A stretch of DNA of 64,000 nt from JBKCUA01 sp046318675 (GTDB lineage: Bacteria; Pseudomonadota; Alphaproteobacteria; JAJTHO01), in NCBI GenBank assembly GCA_046318675.1, contig JBKCUA010000014.1, forward strand, positions 32,378-96,377, read 5' to 3'. Shown here piece after piece: positions 1 to 7,844 of this stretch. Each line of letters begins with the position of its first letter. Within the stretch, counting starts at the first letter, position 1. The notes beneath the pieces were generated by a model. That model had not been told where the DNA came from. It saw only the letters and a list, made by a program, of their open reading frames with translations, and searched no databases. A program made the position numbers and the translations under genes.

Positions 1-342
1 TTAGAGGCTCTCGTGCGCGTACTGAACAAGGATCGTGGCGGTATCGAGGCAGGTATGCCGGTACAGGTAAAAGTGGATGCTTACTCCTTCACTAAATACG
101 GCGTTATTAATGGTCAAGTAAGGGAGATTTCCAGTGATGCGGTGCTGGATGAGAAACTCGGCCCACTGTTTCAGGTGTGGGTCACACTGGAACCCGATAG
201 CCCCCTGTTTAACGATAAAAGCCTCCGCATCACCCCCGGCATGACCGTGGTCGCCGAAGTCAAAACCGATAAACGGCGTATTATCAATTATATCCTCTCG
301 CCCATTGAACGTGGGTTAAAAGAAGCGGCAAGAGAGCGATAG
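1..342 (+). CDS. Type I secretion periplasmic adaptor (HlyD family), C-terminal part
   Basis: The reading frame is open from the first base and gives 113 residues before the stop, so the gene starts outside the window. The segment is the C-terminal beta-domain and tail of an HlyD/PrtE/CyaD-type membrane fusion protein: an EAGMPVQVKVDAYSFTKYG stretch, a KLGPLFQVWVTLE strand, then GMTVVAEVKT and the family ending of the type SYLLSPLxxxxxEaxRER (here INYILSPIERGLKEAARER). Such adaptors bridge an inner-membrane ABC exporter and a TolC-like outer-membrane channel and export RTX proteins without cleavage. The partner ABC protein would be expected upstream, outside the window. An RTX-repeat protein lies at the other end of the window, about 62 kb away; that this adaptor serves it is inference. 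The gene is followed directly by structured intergenic repeats. Confidence 0.88.
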   Translation, partial: LEALVRVLNKDRGGIEAGMPVQVKVDAYSFTKYGVINGQVREISSDAVLDEKLGPLFQVWVTLEPDSPLFNDKSLRITPGMTVVAEVKTDKRRIINYILSPIERGLKEAARER

Positions 343-351
343 AAAATTACA

Positions 352-433
352 CCGCTTTGCGTTCAATATGTAGGCATTATCTACGCAAAGCGGCAAGCCC
401 GCGCGGCGTTGGAGCGAATCATTGTGCAATTAC
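352..433 (+). repeat. Hairpin repeat B, copy 1
   Basis: An 11-bp stem (CCGCTTTGCGT at 352-362 pairing with ACGCAAAGCGG at 383-393) with a 20-base loop, followed by GCAAGCCCGCGCGGCGTT and a GCGAATCATT tail. The same unit occurs inverted at 45250-45312 and 46745-46804. The tail resembles half of the 28-bp palindrome found at 45216 and 46497, so these are parts of one composite intergenic element. It lies just after the adaptor gene and could also stabilise its mRNA 3' end. Confidence 0.85.
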
Positions 434-575
434 TTATAGCGCGTTGCGCAATTAACAGTAGACTTTAAAAATTCTTCAGCGCGCTATAAGTTATTTTTTG
501 TTCGTCCATTCGGACGCGGCACTTTGTGCCGTGCGCTGGTTGCAGGTATACTTTTAATTATGAAACCAGCTATAA
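434..575 (+). repeat. 142-bp structured repeat A, copy 1
   Basis: First copy of a dispersed element seen again at 8772-8913, 20514-20655 and (truncated) 23312-23433. The ends form an imperfect terminal inverted repeat, TTATAGCGCGTTGCG at the left and, read on the other strand, TTATAGCTGGTTTCA at the right. Inside are a GGCAC/GTGCC hairpin and a pairing between CTGGTT and AACCAG near the right end. This copy differs from the others at several positions (AACAGTAGACTTTAAAA region), so copies are diverged. No coding capacity is seen. It resembles a MITE or a large REP-like unit. Confidence 0.88.
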
Positions 576-588
576 TTGCAAAATGGTA

Positions 589-1491
589 TTACTGAGCCGC
601 AAGCAACGCCTGCAACTCCCCCCATTCGCGTTTACCAAGGCCGCTGGCTTCCTGCGTGACTTTTTCCCCGGCTAACAATCGCTTGATAACCGCCCATCCC
701 GTCGCCGACAGCTGTACCGCGCCAAGACGATACTCTTTAAATGCTCCAAATGCCAATGGCACCCAGCGTTCCAATAAGCGCAATAAGACCTCGGCATAAA
801 CCCGAATTTCATATTGAGCATGATGATCCGCGCGCAGGCGTACAAAATGGAATAAGTTATGTAAATCAATCTTCCAATACCACTGGGTGTAAAAGTTAAG
901 GCTCAAGTTCATTCGCGCCAACTCCCGCGCAATGGCGTCGTCACCGCTGAGTAATCCCTCATAATGTTCATAAACACGTTCGGCATCACTTTTGAGTAGC
1001 TCTAACACTCGTGCAGCTTGGGCAGGGGAAAGAGGGTTTCCTCGTCCCTGATTATTAATGCTGGACTGGGCGGCAAGATGTTCTGGTTGCGGCAGATAGA
1101 ATTCCTTGTCCAGCATCGAATAACGGGCAGAATATTCATTCACATTAGCGGTACGATGGCGAATCCATTGCCGCGCAACAAAAATGGGTAACTTAATGTG
1201 GAACTTTATCTCACACATCTCAAACGGCGTGGTGTGCCAATGGCGCATGAGGTATTGAATAAGACCCGCATCATTGGATGCCTGCTTAGTACCCTTGCCA
1301 TACGATACCCGCGCTGCTTGAACAATAGCCGAATCATCGCCCATATAATCAATAACACGAATAAAACCATGATCCAGCACGGGATGAGGAAGGTATAAAA
1401 CCTCCTCAAGAGCCGGAACCGTGGCGCGGCGGGTGGGGGTTGTCTGGGCTCGAAGTTCGGCCAATTCAGGAGAGAGTGTGGGTGTGGTCAT
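589..1491 (-). CDS. thyX: FAD-dependent thymidylate synthase ThyX
   Basis: Makes dTMP from dUMP using methylenetetrahydrofolate and reduced FAD, replacing ThyA. The 300-residue product carries the ThyX signature RHRTANVNEYSARYS (RHR at residues 111-113), which lines the FAD/dUMP site, preceded by FEMCEIKFHIKLPIFVARQW. The alphaproteobacterial form RHRTANVNEYSARYS is typical of that class. I chose the ATG at 1491; an in-frame ATG at 1527 would add 12 residues (MLQLAPHNASSK) not expected in the family. Divergent from the PPIase gene that starts at 1563, so the promoters of both lie within about 70 bp. No thyA is seen in the window. The stop lies 13 bp from the end of repeat A copy 1. Confidence 0.95.
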   Translation of the reverse strand: MTTPTLSPELAELRAQTTPTRRATVPALEEVLYLPHPVLDHGFIRVIDYMGDDSAIVQAARVSYGKGTKQASNDAGLIQYLMRHWHTTPFEMCEIKFHIKLPIFVARQWIRHRTANVNEYSARYSMLDKEFYLPQPEHLAAQSSINNQGRGNPLSPAQAARVLELLKSDAERVYEHYEGLLSGDDAIARELARMNLSLNFYTQWYWKIDLHNLFHFVRLRADHHAQYEIRVYAEVLLRLLERWVPLAFGAFKEYRLGAVQLSATGWAVIKRLLAGEKVTQEASGLGKREWGELQALLAAQ

Positions 1492-1562
1492 TTTGCTACT
1501 TGCGTTGTGTGGGGCAAGCTGTAGCATCCCTTCGCGTTCATTGCAAAGCGAAGGAGAACTAC

Positions 1563-2378
1563 GTGCGTCACGCCTTATTTTTATTACCTTTCCTGCTTGT
1601 TCCTTTCACCGCTCAGGCACAAACCGTTGCCACGGTGGATGGTGTGGCCATCACCAAACAACAGATTATTGATCGATTGCGCAACGTACCGCCTCAGGCC
1701 ATTGCTGGACAAACCCCTGATCAGGTTCGTCAACTTGTTCTTGATGGTATAGTACGGGAAACCTTGATTGACAAGGCGGCAGAGGCTTCAAAAATCGCCG
1801 CTACTGATGACTTTAAAAAACGTATGGAAACTTTCCGCGTAAATACCTTGCGTGAACTCTACCTGCGTAGCCGTATCGAAAAAGACGTGACTGATGAAAA
1901 GCTGAAAAAATTGTACGATGAGTTTGTCAAGTCCAATAAGGATGAGCGCGAAGTTCGCGCCAGCCATATTCTTCTGCCCAGTGAAGAGGCCGCCAAACAA
2001 GTTATACGAGACTTAGATAAGGGTGCCGATTTTGCTAAAATTGCTAATGAAAAGAGCAGCGATCCTGGAACAAAAGCCGGTGGCGGTGACCTAGGCTATT
2101 TTCGCAAAGGGATGATGGTGCCGGAGTTTTCCGAGGCGGCTTTCGGCATGAAAGCCGGGGAATACAACAAGACCCCAGTGAAAAGCCGTTTTGGCTGGCA
2201 CGTTATCAAGGTTGTTGATAATCGTCCGGCGCAAGTTTTATCTTTTGATGCTGTAAAACCGCGTCTCGAACAAGAAGCCATCGGTCAGCTAGTTGAAAAA
2301 CAGGTGGATGAACTACGCAATAAGGCACAGATTGATATTAACTCAAAAGAATTGTCGTCAGTACCAGTTACCAAATAA
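1563..2378 (+). CDS. Parvulin-type peptidyl-prolyl isomerase, exported
   Basis: A 271-residue protein starting with GTG at 1563, preceded at 6 bases by a strong AAGGAG ribosome binding site; the longer ATG frame from 1440 is not credible because it overlaps the thyX 5' end. Residues 1-18 form a signal peptide (RHALFLLPFLLVPFTAQAQ). An N-terminal SurA/PrsA-like helical part (VDGVAITKQQIIDRL) is followed by a parvulin domain with VRASHILLPSEEAAKQ, GGDLGYFRKGMMVPEFSEA and SRFGWHVIKV. It probably folds exported proteins in the periplasm. The family (PrsA/SurA/PpiD-like) is clear, the exact orthologue is not. A hairpin just after the stop probably terminates it. Confidence 0.9.
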   Translation: MRHALFLLPFLLVPFTAQAQTVATVDGVAITKQQIIDRLRNVPPQAIAGQTPDQVRQLVLDGIVRETLIDKAAEASKIAATDDFKKRMETFRVNTLRELYLRSRIEKDVTDEKLKKLYDEFVKSNKDEREVRASHILLPSEEAAKQVIRDLDKGADFAKIANEKSSDPGTKAGGGDLGYFRKGMMVPEFSEAAFGMKAGEYNKTPVKSRFGWHVIKVVDNRPAQVLSFDAVKPRLEQEAIGQLVEKQVDELRNKAQIDINSKELSSVPVTK

Positions 2379-2403
2379 ATACATATTGTTTAACACGATA
2401 CGT

Positions 2404-2426
2404 CCCCCCTCATGATTTGAGGGGGG
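2404..2426 (+). terminator. Stem-loop after the PPIase gene
   Basis: A perfect 9-bp stem, CCCCCCTCA / TGAGGGGGG, with a 5-base loop, 25 bases past the PPIase stop. The following T-run is weak (CGCTTTCC), so termination is likely but not textbook. The rest of 2427-2581 holds no gene I can support. Confidence 0.6.
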
Positions 2427-2581
2427 CGCTTTCCATGGGGCGCGGCCTTTGAACAAAGCATTAAGGTGCGATGATGGTTCTATTCTGAACAACCCAGTTA
2501 CTGTACAAAATCAACTTTACCCACCCGTTTTGCATAAAAACCTTTTTTCACTATTTCTTAATAGTATCTTGTTAGCCAAAA

Positions 2582-3967
2582 TTGGTGAAAGACACACATA
2601 AAATACTGCACCCACTATCTATATCACGCATGGGTCTTATCTTGGTGCTTGGCGTTTTTTTGTCGAGTCTTTTTCACTTTATTCACATCTTTAACGATTC
2701 AAAGCCAATGTTTTTATGGTATTTTTTTACTAGCTCTGCGTTATTATTGGTAATACTCACTGCTGCAATATCATTAACCTTAAGATTGCGGCGACAAGCC
2801 AATGCTAATAAAGAACTTTTGACAAGATATGAAGATTTAAAACGTAAAGATGAACAACAGCATTTATTTTTGGGAAAAATAAGTCACGAATTGTTAACCC
2901 CTATTCATGCTATTTGCAATTTTGCCGATTTATTGGCTCAGCAGGATTTAAACACCAAAAGTGCTAAAATATTAAAAAATATGCAAGTAGCCGCAGAAAC
3001 AGTGCAACACATCATGCGTGATTTTCTTGATATGGTCAAACTTCACAATGGTGTGGTGCATATTGAACAGATGGATTTTGAGGTTGGTGCATGGTTTGAT
3101 GAAACCTGCGCTATGCTAAGCCCAAAGGCAGCAATAAAAAATCTTGCCTATCAAGTGCGTAATACTGCCCCAAATCCTAAATATGTTACCGGCGATCCAT
3201 GGCGATTGCGTCAAGTGTTGTTGAATCTCATCAGTAACGCTATTAAATATACTGACGAAGGTTTTGTGTTTGTACACATGGACGTTACCTCTCAGGGCAC
3301 TATTACCTTGCATATTTCAGATAGTGGTCGAGGCATTGATCCCGAACAACAAAAACGCTTATTCAGGCCTTTTGCAAATTTTGCCATCGGTGCCGAAGTC
3401 ATGGACAGCAGCGGTCTTGGCCTAGCTATTACGCAACAATTTGTGCACTTGCTCAAAGGGAACATTAGCGTGGAATCAACCCCAGGTACAGGGAGCACAT
3501 TTACGGTCGAAGTCCCATTTATTGCTAAAAAAGAGCTTCCGACGGCTTTACCCCCCCCGGCAAGTGGTCATGCTTTCCACGCGGTACGCCTGCTCTATGC
3601 TGATGATCAGCAAATTAACCAAGAAATCCTTGCGGCTATGGCAGGCTCCATGTCCGTAGAACTCGATAATGTCGCCGATGGTGCTGCGGCAATTTCTTGC
3701 GCCAAGAATAACCGTTATGATTTGATTATACTTGATTTAAATATGCCAATGTTGGACGGTTTTGCTACGGCACAAATATTGCGCGCCCAATCTGGGTATA
3801 ATCAGAAAACGCCCCTTATCGCTTTGACCGGGGCACCGTCACCGGAAACCCATCATAAGGCTCGCCAATCTGGATTTGATATTGTTTTAGAAAAACCATT
3901 TCGCCGTGGAGCGTTACTAGAATTACTACAAAAACATACCCATGGTTCAACATCCACAGCGGCATAG
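2582..3967 (+). CDS. Hybrid sensor histidine kinase with C-terminal receiver
   Basis: A 461-residue membrane kinase. Two hydrophobic segments lie near residues 17-34 and 43-64, with a very short periplasmic loop between, so there is no large sensor domain. HisKA follows with SHELLTPIH (phospho-acceptor His at residue 102), then HATPase boxes NLISNAIKYTDEG, DSGRGIDPEQQ and SSGLGLAIT. A proline linker precedes a receiver domain (LLYADDQQINQEI, phospho-acceptor Asp at residue 385 in ILDLNMPMLDG, LTG and EKPF). The start is uncertain: TTG 2582, GTG 2585 or ATG 2630, none with a good ribosome binding site. The linker is encoded by a run of 8 C (3551-3558), where slippage would separate kinase from receiver. 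No cognate regulator is adjacent; stimulus unknown. Confidence 0.9.
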   Translation: MVKDTHKILHPLSISRMGLILVLGVFLSSLFHFIHIFNDSKPMFLWYFFTSSALLLVILTAAISLTLRLRRQANANKELLTRYEDLKRKDEQQHLFLGKISHELLTPIHAICNFADLLAQQDLNTKSAKILKNMQVAAETVQHIMRDFLDMVKLHNGVVHIEQMDFEVGAWFDETCAMLSPKAAIKNLAYQVRNTAPNPKYVTGDPWRLRQVLLNLISNAIKYTDEGFVFVHMDVTSQGTITLHISDSGRGIDPEQQKRLFRPFANFAIGAEVMDSSGLGLAITQQFVHLLKGNISVESTPGTGSTFTVEVPFIAKKELPTALPPPASGHAFHAVRLLYADDQQINQEILAAMAGSMSVELDNVADGAAAISCAKNNRYDLIILDLNMPMLDGFATAQILRAQSGYNQKTPLIALTGAPSPETHHKARQSGFDIVLEKPFRRGALLELLQKHTHGSTSTAA

Positions 3968-4028
3968 AATAAATTTTAATTGCAGTTAAAATTCTTCTTG
4001 TAAATTTTGTTTTTTGCTTTCACAGTAA

Positions 4029-5174
4029 ATGGTGATGCAACATTATGCCCACCATGATCCCCAAAAAAACTACGATTCAGTGGAATCTACAGCAGCATCA
4101 GTAATCAGCATCGGCACAGCGGCCACCGGCACCAGCATCACCAACCACACCGAACGGCGCAGTCGTCTTGATCGCCGACAAACACAATCTGGAACCCTGC
4201 CTTTTGCGGAACGGCGCGGAAACCGAGATCGGCGCGATGGCACCGCGGAAATATCGTCTTTTCAGGATATTCCAACACACTTAAACTTGCTTGATCATGG
4301 CGGAGTATTGGTAAAAAAACGCCGCCGCCGGGTTATCTTAGCGGCCAGTGCATTGGTCAGCGGGACACAGCTTTTTGCCGCCTCTGGTTTTGCCATGGCT
4401 TTATTATCCCTGTTTGGCCTGGGGGCTGGGGTTATGGCTTTGTTTGATAAAGTTTTAGCGGTGATACAGCCGATAAGTCAGCATTTGACACCGCTACTCA
4501 AGGTGGCTCAGGCGCAGGGGTTGCCCGCGGACGATCTCGCCGGAATGCTGCACAAAAAACTGATTCCCCATAATTTATTGCGACGCTGGGGCTTTTACGC
4601 GGCAGCAACCATGTTTGGCCGTGGATCGGGAAGCTTTTGGATGGGAGCGACATCTTTAACCTCATTAGCCGTAGGGTTGCCGTCTTTAGGTGCGGATATT
4701 ATGGCCTTCAGCAGCGGTAGCTTGCTACTGCACCAAGCGGTGCGGGATGCGCTGCCCCAGATTCTGGAGTACCGGTATCATTTTGCTCCGGATCAGATTG
4801 CGCTGCGGATTGGTCAAGCTGTTGATTTTTATCAAAAGAGCACCAGTCTCACCCCGCAAAAAACGATAATAAATCTTGTGGATGTGGGGCAGGCACTGGC
4901 TCGTCATCATGATGCGGCTCAAACTCTTGACACTAAGCATCAACAGCACATAGAAAATGAGCTGGAAGCTCCCCTTGAAGCCATGCTGCATACATTACCC
5001 AGCTTTGCCAAGCGCGCCGGGGTCGCCTTAGCCCAAGAAACAAAAAAAGAAAAAACATTTGAAAAATCAAAAGAAATTTTAAAGCCTATCAGCCAAGAAC
5101 TAGAGCGCGAGATGCAACACTTTGCCAAAAACGTCTATGCTCATAGCCACGCCCGCACCCGCGAACAAGCCTAG
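4029..5174 (+). CDS. Uncharacterised protein with N-terminal ERR/DRR motifs
   Basis: A 381-residue protein I do not recognise. The first third is polar with two similar motifs, ERRSRLDRR and ERRGNRDRR, separated by about 15 residues. A hydrophobic stretch near residues 105-145 (AASALVSGTQLFAASGFAMA, then LSLFGLGAGVMALF) and further apolar segments around 185-235 (SLTSLAVGLPSLGADIMAF) suggest membrane association. The C-terminal 90 residues are charged and probably helical (KKEKTFEKSKEILKPISQEL). It lies between the hybrid kinase and ffh on the same strand with a 61-bp gap to the kinase, so the two could be co-transcribed. No catalytic motif seen. Confidence 0.65.
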   Translation: MVMQHYAHHDPQKNYDSVESTAASVISIGTAATGTSITNHTERRSRLDRRQTQSGTLPFAERRGNRDRRDGTAEISSFQDIPTHLNLLDHGGVLVKKRRRRVILAASALVSGTQLFAASGFAMALLSLFGLGAGVMALFDKVLAVIQPISQHLTPLLKVAQAQGLPADDLAGMLHKKLIPHNLLRRWGFYAAATMFGRGSGSFWMGATSLTSLAVGLPSLGADIMAFSSGSLLLHQAVRDALPQILEYRYHFAPDQIALRIGQAVDFYQKSTSLTPQKTIINLVDVGQALARHHDAAQTLDTKHQQHIENELEAPLEAMLHTLPSFAKRAGVALAQETKKEKTFEKSKEILKPISQELEREMQHFAKNVYAHSHARTREQA

Positions 5175-5192
5175 AGGTGCCCTAGAGGTGCC
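5171..5192 (+). repeat. Tandem 11-bp direct repeat
   Basis: CTAGAGGTGCC occurs twice back to back (5171-5181, 5182-5192), the first copy containing the stop codon of the upstream gene. The AGAGGTGCC motif also borders repeat A copies at 8914 and (inverted) 20663, so it may be a remnant of the same repeat mosaic. Confidence 0.55.
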
Positions 5193-5230
5193 CCTAGCTT
5201 TTTTCCCACGCCCGTGGCATAAGTCCGGCC

Positions 5231-6580
5231 ATGTTCAATAGCCTAACCCAGAAAATTACCACTGTTTTTGAAACCTTAACTCGGCGCGGCACCCTCAATA
5301 CTGATGATGTTGATACCGCGCTGAGGGAGATTCGCATTGCGTTGCTGGAGGCCGACGTGGCTTTGCCAGTACTCAAGGATTTTATTGCCGGAGTCAAAAC
5401 AAAAGCCGTGGGTGCCGATGTGCTTAAAAGCATTCGCCCTGGACAGATGGTGGTGAAAATTGTCCACGATGCCCTTGTGGAGCTCTTGGGCGGCGAGGCA
5501 GAGGTTGACCCCTTGCCGCTGAACGTCCAGCCCCCGGCGGTTATTCTCCTCTGCGGCCTACAAGGTTCCGGTAAAACCACCAGCGCGGCAAAACTGGCAA
5601 AATACCTGATGGCGCGGCGGGGGAAAAAGATTTTGCTGGCCTCTCTTGACGTTTATCGTCCAGCGGCGCAAGAACAATTACAACAGCTGGCCAAGACTAT
5701 CGCCGTGGATAGCCTTCCTATTATTGAGGGCGAAAAGCCCCTCGCTATTACCCATCGGGCATTGGAGCAAGCACGGCTTGGCGGTTATGATGCCTTGCTG
5801 CTCGATTCCGCCGGGCGTTTGCACGTCGATGAAGAGTTGATGCAGGAAATCAAGGCCGTTCATGCCGCAGCAACCCCGGTACAGACCCTGCTGGTGGCCG
5901 ATGCCATGACCGGACAGGACGCGGTAAACGTGGCGCGGGCGTTTGCCGATGCCCTGCCCATCTCCGGCATTATTCTTACCCGGATGGATGCCGAAGCCCG
6001 GGGCGGGGCGGCACTGTCCATGCGCGCCATAACCGGGGCACCCATTCGCTTTATGGGAGTTGGGGAACGGCCTGATGCGCTTGAAGAATTCCATGCCCGC
6101 CGGGTGGCCGATCGCATTTTGGGCATGGGCGATGTTGTCTCGCTGGTTGAGAAAGCCGCCGCCAATATTGATGCAGCCGAAGCCGAAAAGCTTACCGCCA
6201 AACTGCAAAAAGGGCAGTTTGATTTTGAGGATTTACTGGGGCAACTGCGCCAAATGCGCCGCATGGGCGGGCTGTCGTCTCTCATGGGGATGCTGCCAAC
6301 AGCAGCAAAAGGCGTTGATGCGAAAGAAGCCGAAAAAAAACTGCGCCAACAAGAAGCGATTATCCTTTCCATGACGCCCGCTGAACGGCGCAAGCCCGCC
6401 CTGCTCAACGCCAGCCGCAAGCGGCGCATTGCCGCCGGAGCCGGGGCCGATGTGCCGGCAGTAAATCGGTTGTTGAAACAACAAGAGCAAATGGCTCAAG
6501 TGATGAAAAAACTGGGGGGAATGGACAAGAAGAAGCTGTTACGGGCAGGAATTAAAGGCGATTTGCAGGGGTTGTTTTGA
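5231..6580 (+). CDS. ffh: Signal recognition particle protein Ffh
   Basis: The protein GTPase of the signal recognition particle; it binds 4.5S RNA and hydrophobic signal sequences and docks with FtsY to deliver ribosomes to SecYEG. The 449-residue product has the N-domain (NTDDVDTALREIRIALLEADV), G1 loop GLQGSGKTT at residues 109-117, the DVYRPAAQEQL insertion box, DSAGRLHVDEEL, and a G4 region TRMDAEARGG where most Ffh proteins have TKxDGDARGG. The M-domain has RQMRRMGGLSSLMGMLP and SRKRRIAAGAG. Length is normal for the family. The 3' end converges on purS with only 6 bp between. Confidence 0.97.
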   Translation: MFNSLTQKITTVFETLTRRGTLNTDDVDTALREIRIALLEADVALPVLKDFIAGVKTKAVGADVLKSIRPGQMVVKIVHDALVELLGGEAEVDPLPLNVQPPAVILLCGLQGSGKTTSAAKLAKYLMARRGKKILLASLDVYRPAAQEQLQQLAKTIAVDSLPIIEGEKPLAITHRALEQARLGGYDALLLDSAGRLHVDEELMQEIKAVHAAATPVQTLLVADAMTGQDAVNVARAFADALPISGIILTRMDAEARGGAALSMRAITGAPIRFMGVGERPDALEEFHARRVADRILGMGDVVSLVEKAAANIDAAEAEKLTAKLQKGQFDFEDLLGQLRQMRRMGGLSSLMGMLPTAAKGVDAKEAEKKLRQQEAIILSMTPAERRKPALLNASRKRRIAAGAGADVPAVNRLLKQQEQMAQVMKKLGGMDKKKLLRAGIKGDLQGLF

Positions 6581-6586
6581 AAGCCC

Positions 6587-6829
6587 CTACGCAATCAGCT
6601 CTATATTAAACGACTCAATCACTGTATTGGCCAACAGCTTCCGGCTCATAGCATCAAGCTGGTGCTTTGCCGCCGCTTCATCATCAGCAACTAAGGCAAT
6701 ATCAAAAAACTTTCCCTGACGCACCTCGGCCACGCCGTCAAAGCCTAGACCGTGCAAGGCTTTTTCAATAGCCTGACCCTGGGGATCAAGCACGCCGGGC
6801 TTTAAGAAAACGTGCACCCGTGCCTTCAT
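6587..6829 (-). CDS. purS: Phosphoribosylformylglycinamidine synthase subunit PurS
   Basis: An 80-residue subunit of the PurSQL complex that makes FGAM in purine synthesis. It has the family start KARVHVFLKPGVLDPQGQAI and GFDGVAEVRQGKFFDI. Its ATG overlaps the purC stop by 4 bases (ATGA), so the two are translationally coupled. purQ and purL, which usually follow, are absent: ffh converges immediately downstream. Confidence 0.95.
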   Translation of the reverse strand: MKARVHVFLKPGVLDPQGQAIEKALHGLGFDGVAEVRQGKFFDIALVADDEAAAKHQLDAMSRKLLANTVIESFNIELIA

Positions 6830-7605
6830 GATACAACCTCATCTTTATCCCGTTGTGTAAACCCGTCTTTTGGTAAGACCCCAAGCCGTCTGGCCACTTC
6901 CTGATAGGCTTCGCGCATACCGCCCATATCCTTGCGGAAGCGATCTTTGTCCATCGGCTCATTCGTTTTGATGTCCCACAGACGACAGGAATCAGGGGAA
7001 ATTTCATCGGCGAGGTAAATCTCAACCTCACCATCCTCGTTAACTAAGCGACCAAATTCAACCTTAAAATCGACAAGCTTGAGGCCAATACCGGCAAACA
7101 GGCCGCACAGAAAATCGTTCACCCGCTGCGCCATGCTGGCCATGATTTGCAATTCCTGCGGTGCCGCCCATTCAAAAGCAATGGCGTGATCCTCCGTCAC
7201 CAGGGGATCGCCTAGGGCATCATTTTTGTAATACAGCTCAAACAATGGCTGGGGCAGGGGGCTACCCTCAGTGAGGCCAAGGCGCTTGGCAAGACTTCCA
7301 GCAATAACATTGCGCGCCACGACCTCCAGCGGGATAATCTCCAACTGCCGAATCAGTTGCTCACGCATATTAATACGGCGAATGAAATGGGTTGGAATCC
7401 CAACGTCCTCAAGGCGCATCATGATATATTCAGAAATTAGGTTGTTGATAACCCCCTTGCCTTCAATAATCGCGTGTTTTTTGTTGTTAAAGGCGGTGGT
7501 GTCGTCTTTGAAATATTGTACCAATGTACCCGGTTGCGTTCCCTCGAACAAAACCTTGGCTTTACCTTCATAGATTTTAACGCGACGCGGAGCAGGTTTT
7601 TGCAT
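6826..7605 (-). CDS. purC: SAICAR synthase PurC
   Basis: Condenses CAIR with aspartate using ATP to give SAICAR in purine synthesis. Key segments are RRVKIYEGKAKVLFEGTQPG, YFKDDTTAFNNKKHAII, FIRRINMREQLIRQLEIIPL and PDSCRLWD. I chose the ATG at 7605 (259 residues, the usual family length), with AGGAGG four bases upstream. In-frame ATGs at 7680 and 7692 would add 25-29 residues; the one at 7680 also has a GGGAG site, so an N-terminal extension cannot be excluded. It is the first gene of a two-gene purC-purS unit. Confidence 0.95.
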   Translation of the reverse strand: MQKPAPRRVKIYEGKAKVLFEGTQPGTLVQYFKDDTTAFNNKKHAIIEGKGVINNLISEYIMMRLEDVGIPTHFIRRINMREQLIRQLEIIPLEVVARNVIAGSLAKRLGLTEGSPLPQPLFELYYKNDALGDPLVTEDHAIAFEWAAPQELQIMASMAQRVNDFLCGLFAGIGLKLVDFKVEFGRLVNEDGEVEIYLADEISPDSCRLWDIKTNEPMDKDRFRKDMGGMREAYQEVARRLGVLPKDGFTQRDKDEVVS

Positions 7606-7844
7606 AACCCTCCTGTAGCAGCGACGCACCATCGCTGCAAGCGTTGCAAGGGTTCCATTTTTTAAAAGGAGATTTTTCATCGCAGCTCCCACTTATAATG
7701 AATGATTATGCCTGCCGCAATTGCCTTGCCACGGTGCCTGACAAAGTTCGATTTTTCTGTTGAAATTGTAATGCAAATAAGATAAATTATTCTTGCAATT
7801 AAGTTCTGTTAATACTTTGGTATTCCTTTTGCATTATATCGGAT

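Noticed and set aside
343..588. Repeats as a CRISPR array
   Set aside because: Units are structured, of different types and not regularly spaced with unique spacers; no cas genes are present.
1440..1562. An upstream in-frame extension of the PPIase gene
   Set aside because: It overlaps the thyX 5' end and would place the signal peptide in the middle of the protein; the GTG at 1563 has a strong ribosome binding site.
4029..5174. EcsC family assignment for the 381-residue protein
   Set aside because: Some GLPxLGAD-like similarity, but I could not confirm the family pattern, so it is left as unknown.
5194..5580. Long minus-strand open frames opposite ffh and other GC-rich genes
   Set aside because: They are mirror frames of conserved genes with no family match or start signals.
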